Shown here piece after piece: positions 1 to 4,729 of a stretch of 5,130 nt of DNA (within the stretch, counting starts at the first letter, position 1; each line of letters starts with the position of its first letter). A program made the translations under genes and the position numbers. The stretch covers positions 1-5,130 of the forward strand of contig CAJQQJ010000337.1 in the NCBI GenBank assembly GCA_905480445.1, read 5' to 3'. The notes under the pieces are model-generated. The model had not been told where the DNA came from and did not search any database. It worked only from the letters and a program-made list of their open reading frames with translations. The stretch comes from an uncultured Alphaproteobacteria bacterium. GTDB lineage: Bacteria > Pseudomonadota > Alphaproteobacteria > UBA7985 > CAJQQZ01.

Positions 1-1104
1 CAGACCAGCGCCGGCTTTAGAGATTTTCTCTTCAATGGAAGAGCCAGCTTTATCAGCAGAAGAGAGGATTTCCGTCACTTTCGTTTCGAAGTTCTCAGTT
101 AGAGAAGTGCTGCGCTCATCAAAATTATCCAAGAGCTTTCCAAGCGAGTCAGCCTGGCCCTTCACTGCAGATTCCAGTTCTTTGGCCTTGCTGGTTAAGG
201 ACTCACCCACGCCTTCCATTGATTCTTTCTGTGCTGCGATCTGGCTTTCAATGCCAGATGTTAGATCTGCTGCTCGTGAACCAATTTCCTCAATCTGAGA
301 AATTCTTGGCTCAAGCTTTTCAGCAAAAGCGTCAACTTCTGAAACTGCCTGTCTGGTAACATGGCCAATTTCATGCGCCTGCTGTTCAAGTGCGTTCTTG
401 GCGTCTTCCGCCATTCCTTGACTAGATGAGTAGGCAACTTCCAAGTTCTTGAGTTGGTCCCAGATTTCCGAAGTCAGGCCTTTAACATTGTCAGCCGTTG
501 CATTCAGGCTTGAGTTCGCACGAACCAAGTCGCCGTCAACAACAGAAGAGATTTCCTGGCCCACGCGCTGGGCAGCTCTGGTTGCATCTTCTATTTTGAC
601 GAAAAGCGCTTCTGTGCGTTTTTCGCTGTTGGTCAACGCGGATGTCTGATGATCAAAGAGAGATTGGATATAATTGCGCTGCTCCTGCAACGAAGCGCTG
701 AAAGCAGCCATATTGCGTGTCTGATCCTCGTAGGCGGCAGACATTTGCGCGAAAGTACCGAGGCTTTCTTCAGCACTAGCGTGGAATTCTCGTGCTTGTC
801 TGTGGAAAGCGTCCGTGATCGCCGCGATATGATTATCCAGCGTATCAGGTAAGATTTGCACCTTCTTTAGGCTGTCGATCTTCTGCGCGAGCAACAATCG
901 GCTATGACGTTCTTTGGATCTTGTGACTAACAAAGACCAAATTAAAACCAGCGGTAAAAACACACCAGTCAAAATCATCCCTTGATCGCCGATCGCGAGC
1001 TGAGAAAGATTTCCGATGCCAACAGAGTTGTGAAGATACCAGCCGCAGAGGCCTAACCAAAAAGCACTTGCGAACAGTCCAAGGGCGCGCGTGATCCCAA
1101 ACAT
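1..1104 (-). CDS. Membrane-anchored long coiled-coil protein, N-terminal part (TipN/GPR-like architecture)
   Basis: An open frame of 368 codons runs from an ATG at 1104 off the left edge without a stop, so the C-terminus is missing. The start is firm: an in-frame TGA lies five codons upstream, and a weak GGA ribosome site sits 8 nt before the ATG. Residues about 7-24 and 43-61 are hydrophobic and probably span the membrane, joined by a short loop. Basic residues (R6, then R62, K64, R66, R69) flank both on the outer sides, so both ends should be cytoplasmic. From about residue 62 onward the chain is almost proline-free, rich in Ala, Glu, Ser, Gln and Lys, and reads as amphipathic helix/coiled coil with loose apolipoprotein-like repetition. 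No enzymatic motif and no HAMP or chemoreceptor hairpin signature is seen. The layout matches Caulobacter TipN and the Agrobacterium growth-pole protein GPR, but low-complexity helices mimic many families, so the function is unproven. It has its own promoter region and is not coupled to the upstream gene. Confidence 0.85.
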   Translation of the reverse strand, partial: MFGITRALGLFASAFWLGLCGWYLHNSVGIGNLSQLAIGDQGMILTGVFLPLVLIWSLLVTRSKERHSRLLLAQKIDSLKKVQILPDTLDNHIAAITDAFHRQAREFHASAEESLGTFAQMSAAYEDQTRNMAAFSASLQEQRNYIQSLFDHQTSALTNSEKRTEALFVKIEDATRAAQRVGQEISSVVDGDLVRANSSLNATADNVKGLTSEIWDQLKNLEVAYSSSQGMAEDAKNALEQQAHEIGHVTRQAVSEVDAFAEKLEPRISQIEEIGSRAADLTSGIESQIAAQKESMEGVGESLTSKAKELESAVKGQADSLGKLLDNFDERSTSLTENFETKVTEILSSADKAGSSIEEKISKAGAGL

Positions 1105-1170
1105 AATTTCATTCCATCAAATCAAGAGCCCGCTTTCCAACAATCACAGACTAAAATGTCCTCAGTGACT

Positions 1171-1251
1171 GCCTTCGTTCAAGGCCAAATATCCCGGTGT
1201 TTCCACCAATCAAAAAAAAGTAAAACAGCTAAGAAAATAAAAAATTTAGCT
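1171..1251 (-). other. Predicted 5' leader with three small stem-loops
   Basis: If transcription starts near 1258, the untranslated leader would carry three short stems in minus-strand order. The first is a 6-bp AGCTAA/TTAGCT stem with a 13-nt AT-rich loop (1251-1227), followed by an interrupted T-run. The second is GGTG-GAAA-CACC with a GNRA-type tetraloop (1207-1196). The third is GCCTT-GAACG-AAGGC (1185-1171). The stems are short and I recognise no known riboswitch. The first, with its following T-run, could be a weak terminator or attenuator, but its AU-rich stem makes that doubtful. Confidence 0.3.
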
Positions 1252-1257
1252 ATTTCC

Positions 1258-1316
1258 GACTCGGAGAATAACAAAGGAATTCGAATCTGGCAATGGATTC
1301 GTTTCGATTACGAATC
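1258..1316. promoter_or_regulatory. Cluster of four GANTC (CcrM-type) sites
   Basis: GANTC occurs at 1258-1262, 1283-1287, 1296-1300 and 1312-1316, with a fifth outlier at 1393-1397. Reading the whole window by eye I find only about 16 such sites in 5130 bp, so four in 59 bp is a strong local concentration. GANTC is the target of the cell-cycle methyltransferase CcrM in most Alphaproteobacteria, and clustered intergenic sites mark promoters read by GcrA and sigma70. Part of the clustering follows from the inverted repeats here, since GAATC and GATTC are reverse complements. Whether this organism carries CcrM cannot be seen from the window. Confidence 0.6.
1265..1293 (-). promoter_or_regulatory. 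Candidate sigma70-type promoter for the coiled-coil gene
   Basis: On the minus strand, TTGCCA (1293-1288; 5 of 6 to TTGACA) is followed after exactly 17 nt by TATTCT (1270-1265; 4 of 6 to TATAAT). Transcription would start near 1258 and give a leader of roughly 150 nt. GANTC sites lie just upstream of the -35 box (1296-1300), directly after it in the spacer (1283-1287) and around the predicted start point (1258-1262). This is the sort of layout known for CcrM/GcrA-responsive promoters in Alphaproteobacteria. The match is by eye. Confidence 0.5.
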
Positions 1317-1320
1317 GAAA
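1302..1320. repeat. 19-bp perfect palindrome, possible operator upstream of the -35 box
   Basis: TTTCGATT (1302-1309) and AATCGAAA (1313-1320) are perfect 8-bp arms around a 3-bp centre. On the minus strand it lies about 9 bp upstream of the candidate -35 box, where an activator or a repressor could bind. It contains one GANTC site (1312-1316). No T-run follows on either strand, so it is a poor intrinsic terminator. The binding protein is unknown. Confidence 0.45.
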
Positions 1321-1426
1321 TCTAGGGAGGGTAGCCCTTCACGGCAGAGGCACAAAATTTGGTATATTTAGTGGCCTTCCAATATGAATTTAGAGTCGCC
1401 TCACCAGATATAGACCAAGGGCTGGC

Positions 1427-2332
1427 TCACAGAGCAAACATTGGCATCACATAGTCCGGCAAATGATCATAGGCTGCTGCAACTTTGGAAAATGCTCCTT
1501 GAGAAGGCTGTTCTCCGGCCTTAATCCCCATAGGTTCAGCGTAGATACCGCCTGCGATAAAAACAGAAGACAGGCCCGCGTTCTTTGCGCCGTGGACGTC
1601 TGTTTTTAGCGAGTCACCAACGCCGACGACTTTCGGGCTAAAGGGAAGCTCCATCATTTCACAGCAAGTCCTGTAGACAGACTCATAAGGTTTGCCGTGA
1701 TAGCGAACTTCCGCTCCGAGGCCTTCATAGAACTCGGCCAATGTACCAGCACAGATCTCTCTGTTAGTACCGCGAATAACAACCAAGTCTGGATTAGCGC
1801 AGATCATTGGCAAGGATCTCGAGGCCGCCGCTTCTAAGACCTGACGGTAATCTTCCACCTGATGGGCCGAATCTGTTGTCCCTGTAAGAAGAACGAATTC
1901 CGCTTCCTTAACGTTGTCAGTGAACTCAGTATTGGCCAAATCTTCACGCATATCTGAGTCTTTGTCGGCCCCGCCTTTGCCGATATGATAAGCGACACGT
2001 CCAAGCTTAGAGTACCAAACATCAGTCCGGTTCTTCATAGACAGCCAAGTTTCTTCTCCCGACGTCAGAATATGATCATAAAGATCATCATCAACGCCCA
2101 TCTCGCGAAGCTTAGCAACTGTAGAATGAACACGTCTTGGCGCGTTCGAAAGCAGAGTGACGGGCTTTCCGGAACGGCGAAGCTCCTTCATACAATCAAC
2201 AGAGCCCGGCAATGGTTCCACGCCATTATGGATTACACCCCATAGATCAAGAATGAAGCCGTCGAATTCATCAATGATCGCCGCAAATCCATCGCAAAAC
2301 TTCACGTCACTATTTTTCAGTGTAGAGTTCAC
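1427..2332 (-). CDS. HAD superfamily class IIA protein (TIGR01459-like, NagD-related)
   Basis: A 301-residue protein with the full class IIA HAD layout. Motif I is DLWGVIHNG with the nucleophile D29. Motif II is LLSNAPRR with S62. A C2-type cap follows, including the NagD-like ANPD at 179-182. The motif III lysine is K214 (HGKP) and motif IV is GVGDSLKTD with D240 and D245. The residue two after the nucleophile, normally the Asp acid/base of HAD phosphatases, is W31. As I recall, D-x-W-G-V is typical of this family rather than a mutation, so the reaction and substrate are uncertain. The start is GTG at 2332 with AGGG six nt upstream. The nearby ATG at 2334 is out of frame and reads straight into TGA. 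Length fits the family. The gene is third in the operon, 18 bp after pyrD. Confidence 0.9.
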   Translation of the reverse strand: MNSTLKNSDVKFCDGFAAIIDEFDGFILDLWGVIHNGVEPLPGSVDCMKELRRSGKPVTLLSNAPRRVHSTVAKLREMGVDDDLYDHILTSGEETWLSMKNRTDVWYSKLGRVAYHIGKGGADKDSDMREDLANTEFTDNVKEAEFVLLTGTTDSAHQVEDYRQVLEAAASRSLPMICANPDLVVIRGTNREICAGTLAEFYEGLGAEVRYHGKPYESVYRTCCEMMELPFSPKVVGVGDSLKTDVHGAKNAGLSSVFIAGGIYAEPMGIKAGEQPSQGAFSKVAAAYDHLPDYVMPMFAL

Positions 2333-2350
2333 ATTAAGCCCTTTTTTTAA

Positions 2351-3412
2351 TTAGATTGCGGCTGTGCCAACGGCCTCATTGACCGAAGAAAAACCGTCTT
2401 TTTGTACCAGCGTAGACAAGCCCTCGACAACGTCGCCGACGACTTTGGGTCCTTGAACGGCCATTGCAGTATAGAGTTGAACTAAACTGGCTCCAGCCTT
2501 TATTTTTGTATAGGCGTCTTCAGCTGAGGTGATACCGCCAACTCCGACCAAGGGCGTAGAGCCCTGAAGAAGTTTGTAGAACCTCCCAAGCGCTAGATTA
2601 GCAATTGGTAAAAGCGGCTGCCCTGACAAGCCACCCGCCAGTCGATGGGCGGACTTACGCAAGACATCGGGTCTTTGCAGTGTTGTGTTTCCCACAACGA
2701 GTGCATCGACTTTGTAATCAGCGATAACACTAACTACACCTTCAACGTCTTCTTCTGTTAAGTCTGGGGCAACCTTGAGCCAAAGTGGCGGCAGATGCTT
2801 TAGCTTTGACCGTTCTGTTAAAACAGCATCCAACAAAGGAATAAGCTTCTCTGGTGACTGTTCACCTCTAAGGCCCGGCGTGTTGGGTGAGGAAACATTC
2901 ACCACCAAATAGTCGGCGTATTCGCCTAAGCCTTTTACACCGAGAACATAGTCATCCAGCGCGTTCTCAGTTTCTTTGTTCTTGCCTAGGTTCACACCCA
3001 ACGGCGGCAAAGAAAGCGATGACCCACGCAATTGGCTCAGTTTGCCAGCCGCGTAATCAAGGCCTTTGGAATTAAAGCCGTAGCGATTGATGACAGCACC
3101 ATTCTCCGGAATGCGAAAGACACGTGGCCTTGGATTGCCGGGCTGTGGTTCAGGTGTGATGGAACCAACTTCTAGAAAACCAAATGCCATTTTGGCCAAG
3201 CCGGATACGGCATCAGCATCTTTATCAAACCCAGCGGCCAACCCAAGAGGATTATCCAGCGTGAGGCCGGAGACTTTACAGGCCAGGTTTGGATAATGGC
3301 GTTGTTGTGTAGCAATCAAGCCTTTGCTCAATCCCCAAACGGCTAACTTGTGAGCCTTTTCAGCCTCAATGCGTTTGGCGAGCTGAAAGCCCATTTGACC
3401 AGGACAGACCAT
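2351..3412 (-). CDS. pyrD: Dihydroorotate dehydrogenase (quinone), class 2
   Basis: This enzyme oxidises dihydroorotate to orotate, the fourth step of de novo pyrimidine synthesis, using FMN and passing electrons to membrane quinone. The 353-residue protein matches class 2 throughout. The N-terminal helical segment (E-K-A-H at 18-21) is the membrane/quinone part. Then come GFDKD (61-65), PQPGNPRPRVFR (89-100), INRYGFN (108-114) and GVNLGKNK (139-146). The catalytic loop NVSSPNTPGLR (172-182) has Ser175 as base, the mark of class 2, where class 1 uses Cys. Substrate and FMN sites follow at K213, NTT (242-244), GGLSG (260-264), GVGGI (290-294) and AGASLVQLYTAM (306-317). The ATG at 3412 overlaps the DUF952 stop by one base (TGATG), implying translational coupling. 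A TTG one codon earlier (3415) and the in-frame ATG at residue 7 are less likely starts. All key residues are present. Confidence 0.97.
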   Translation of the reverse strand: MVCPGQMGFQLAKRIEAEKAHKLAVWGLSKGLIATQQRHYPNLACKVSGLTLDNPLGLAAGFDKDADAVSGLAKMAFGFLEVGSITPEPQPGNPRPRVFRIPENGAVINRYGFNSKGLDYAAGKLSQLRGSSLSLPPLGVNLGKNKETENALDDYVLGVKGLGEYADYLVVNVSSPNTPGLRGEQSPEKLIPLLDAVLTERSKLKHLPPLWLKVAPDLTEEDVEGVVSVIADYKVDALVVGNTTLQRPDVLRKSAHRLAGGLSGQPLLPIANLALGRFYKLLQGSTPLVGVGGITSAEDAYTKIKAGASLVQLYTAMAVQGPKVVGDVVEGLSTLVQKDGFSSVNEAVGTAAI

Positions 3413-3762
3413 CAAGCAATCTCTTCGGGAAAGACATGCAAACCGTCTGCGCCGAGAGGCAATGGCCTAACCGAGCTGGCTTTCGCCGGGTCCAGCTTGC
3501 CATAGATATGAGGGAAAAGTGCAACCTTGCCCTCCCATTTTAGCTCATCACCAAACAAAGAAGTCTCATAGCAAATCAGCAACAGATCTGTTTGACCGGC
3601 GCGATGCTTACTGGCGGAACCTCTAATTTGCTCAGCAGCCGAGAAATGAATGAAGCCGTCACGCAGATCATCCGGCGAGCCCGCGTAGGCGCCAGATTTT
3701 TGGGCTGCTCGCCAATCGGCTTCATGGGCCATGTGATATATGAATTTTGGGTGATTCATCAT
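3412..3762 (-). CDS. DUF952 family protein
   Basis: A 116-residue soluble protein with the conserved features of DUF952: IYH (8-10), a Trp-Ala-Gly-Y-Gly-Ser segment (17-29), DGFIHFS (35-41), LKWE (74-77) and FPHIYG (83-88). The length fits this small family. No activity is established. From memory, a Caulobacter member has a solved structure related to the ADP-ribosyltransferase fold, and the conserved histidines would suit a nucleotide-type pocket, but that is not proof of catalysis. The start is one of two adjacent ATGs (3762 or 3759). The frame stays open upstream to 3957, but that extension lacks family similarity and would run antisense into the neighbouring aminotransferase gene. I see no clear ribosome site, and leaderless translation is possible. 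It is the first gene of the pyrD operon, overlapping pyrD by TGATG. Confidence 0.88.
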   Translation of the reverse strand: MMNHPKFIYHMAHEADWRAAQKSGAYAGSPDDLRDGFIHFSAAEQIRGSASKHRAGQTDLLLICYETSLFGDELKWEGKVALFPHIYGKLDPAKASSVRPLPLGADGLHVFPEEIA

Positions 3763-3766
3763 GGCG

Positions 3767-3797
3767 TCTATATGACGGCCATTGATCCAGATTGCAA
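3767..3797 (-). promoter_or_regulatory. Weak candidate promoter for the DUF952-pyrD operon
   Basis: On the minus strand TTGCAA (3797-3792) and TATAGA (3772-3767) are separated by 19 nt, longer than ideal. The start point would fall at or next to the paired ATG codons at 3762/3759, which would make the message leaderless. That fits the missing ribosome site. The -35 box lies inside the left arm of the divergent palindrome. The true promoter could be elsewhere in the gap. Confidence 0.3.
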
Positions 3798-3818
3798 GCC
3801 AAGGCATACTTGCAATCT
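3789..3818. promoter_or_regulatory. Perfect 10-bp inverted repeat in the divergent promoter region (candidate operator)
   Basis: AGATTGCAAG (3789-3798) and CTTGCAATCT (3809-3818) are exact reverse complements separated by 10 bp. The arm centres are 20 bp apart, about two helical turns, as expected for a dimeric regulator on one face of DNA. The element sits in the 106-bp gap between the divergent DUF952 and aminotransferase genes, and each arm contains TTGCAA that can serve as the -35 box of the promoter pointing away from the centre. No T-run follows, so it is not a terminator. The regulator is unknown and not encoded in the window. Confidence 0.6.
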
Positions 3819-3837
3819 TAATCAAACAGCTTATCTG
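3810..3837 (+). promoter_or_regulatory. Candidate promoter for the aminotransferase gene
   Basis: TTGCAA (3810-3815; 4 of 6 to TTGACA) is followed after 16 nt by TATCTG (3832-3837; 3 of 6 to TATAAT). The match is modest, but the position suits a short leader before the ATG at 3869. The -35 box lies in the right arm of the palindrome, so a bound protein would probably block RNA polymerase. Confidence 0.35.
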
Positions 3838-3854
3838 CAAAGCAGAAAAGACAT

Positions 3855-3859
3855 GAGGT
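3855..3859 (+). promoter_or_regulatory. Ribosome binding site of the aminotransferase gene
   Basis: GAGGT lies nine nt before the ATG at 3869. It is the clearest Shine-Dalgarno match in the divergent region and supports that start. Confidence 0.65.
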
Positions 3860-3868
3860 AAACAAGCA

Positions 3869-4729
3869 ATGGCAATTGACGGCAAGGCAGTGCATTTTTT
3901 TGAGGGCGAGTGGATCGAAGGCAACCCACCGTTGATCAATCCTATGAGCCACGCCACCTGGATGGGGAACGCCGTGTTTGATGGTGCTCGCTACTTCGAC
4001 GGTATGTCACCCGATTTGGATCTCCATTGCGCCCGCGTTGTTAGGTCAGCCACAACAATGGGTCTCGATTGCCCTTATTCCGCCGGTGAAATCGAGGAAA
4101 TGGCGCATGAGGCCATCAAGCGCATTGATACAGATGAGGCACTCTACATCCGCCCCATGGTTTGGGGCGACTCAGGCTTCATCTCTCCAGACCCTGCTAC
4201 CACAAAATTCATAATGTCTGTGATCGAGTCGCCGATGCCAAGCGCCAGCGAAGGGTCGAAAGTCTGTCTTTCCTCCTTCAAACGCCCATTCCAAGACACC
4301 GCGCCAACAGATGCGAAGGCCGCTTGCCTCTACCCTAATGGCGCTCGGGCCATTCGCGAGGCTCAGGCGAAAGGTTTTGGTAACGCAATCATGCTCGACA
4401 CAGAAGGTTTCGTCTCTGAAACCGCAACGTCTAACATTTGGCTCGTCAAAGATGGAGCCGCCCATACACCAAAGCCAAATGGCACTTTCCTGAATGGCAT
4501 CACAAGACAACGCATGATCAAGCTTTTTGAAAAGGCTGGTATTCCCGTTCACGAACGTTCAATGAAGTTTGAAGAGTTCCTGACAGCAGACGAAGTCTTC
4601 ACTTCCGGCAACTTCGGTAAAGTCTCACCCATTATCCAAGTTGAAGATCAGTCATACCAACCCGGCCCTATCGCCGCTAAAGCGCGCGAAATCTACTGGG
4701 ACTATGCCTCAGAAGGTAAATCATCATGA
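3869..4729 (+). CDS. ilvE: Branched-chain amino acid aminotransferase-like protein (PLP class IV)
   Basis: A 286-residue fold-type IV PLP aminotransferase, expected to move the amino group between glutamate and branched-chain 2-oxo acids in the cytoplasm, the last step of Leu, Ile and Val synthesis. Visible family features are VFDGAR (36-41), an H-x-x-R segment (53-56) near the PLP phosphate site, YIRP (93-96), the PLP lysine K150 within TDAKAACLYPNGAR, the SETATSN loop with E184, LNGITRQ (208-214) and TSGNFGKVSP (245-254). Compared with E. coli IlvE it is about 20 residues shorter and differs in the specificity segments (FDGAR where E. coli has FEGIR, GNFGKV near the C-terminus), as in a group I remember from other Alphaproteobacteria. 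D-amino acid aminotransferase and aminodeoxychorismate lyase share the fold, so the substrate is less certain than the family. It overlaps the next gene by ATGA. Confidence 0.88.
   Translation: MAIDGKAVHFFEGEWIEGNPPLINPMSHATWMGNAVFDGARYFDGMSPDLDLHCARVVRSATTMGLDCPYSAGEIEEMAHEAIKRIDTDEALYIRPMVWGDSGFISPDPATTKFIMSVIESPMPSASEGSKVCLSSFKRPFQDTAPTDAKAACLYPNGARAIREAQAKGFGNAIMLDTEGFVSETATSNIWLVKDGAAHTPKPNGTFLNGITRQRMIKLFEKAGIPVHERSMKFEEFLTADEVFTSGNFGKVSPIIQVEDQSYQPGPIAAKAREIYWDYASEGKSS
4711..4716 (+). promoter_or_regulatory. Ribosome binding site of the GNAT gene inside the ilvE end
   Basis: AGAAGG lies in the last codons of the aminotransferase gene, nine nt before the ATG at 4726. It supports that start and coupled translation of the two genes. 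Confidence 0.55.

Larger units (their letters stand above)
1105..1426. other. 322-bp intergenic region, AT-richer, regulatory
   Basis: This gap separates the stop of the HAD gene from the start of the coiled-coil gene, both on the minus strand. I find no convincing gene in it. It is AT-richer than the flanking genes and contains a candidate promoter, five GANTC sites, one 19-bp palindrome and several small stem-loops, each listed separately where useful. I find no classical GC-rich hairpin plus T-run just after the HAD stop, so how the pyrD operon ends is unclear. A 7-bp inverted repeat (1333-1339 with 1417-1423, 77 bp apart) is too short and too widely spaced to call. Confidence 0.7.

Noticed and set aside
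35..852. Several plus-strand frames of 66-87 codons
   Set aside because: They are antisense to the long minus-strand coiled-coil frame, which is open over all 1104 bases and gives a coherent protein.
1..1104. Methyl-accepting chemotaxis protein
   Set aside because: The helical region has a chemoreceptor-like composition, but no HAMP domain, no large periplasmic sensor and no conserved signalling hairpin appear in the 368 visible residues.
1227..1251. AGCTAA/TTAGCT stem followed by a T-run as an intrinsic terminator of the pyrD operon
   Set aside because: The stem is only six mostly AU pairs with a 13-nt loop, the T-run is interrupted, and it lies downstream of the probable promoter of the next gene. 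It is kept only as a leader stem.
1156..1371. Plus-strand frame of 71 codons in the intergenic region
   Set aside because: It has no ribosome site or family resemblance, its composition is biased by the AT-rich stretch, and it runs across the promoter and palindromes of the minus-strand gene.
1333..1423. 7-bp inverted repeat AGCCCTT/AAGGGCT downstream of the HAD stop, considered as a terminator or element boundary
   Set aside because: The arms are 77 bp apart, no T-run follows and there is no sign of an inserted gene. Chance is enough to explain it.
3783..3796. FNR/CRP-type site starting at TTGAT in the divergent region
   Set aside because: The second half-site does not match ATCAA at the required spacing, so only half of the motif is present.
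3763..3957. 65-codon N-terminal extension of the DUF952 frame
   Set aside because: DUF952 similarity begins only after the paired ATGs at 3762/3759. The extension would lie antisense over the start of the aminotransferase gene and cover the divergent promoter region.
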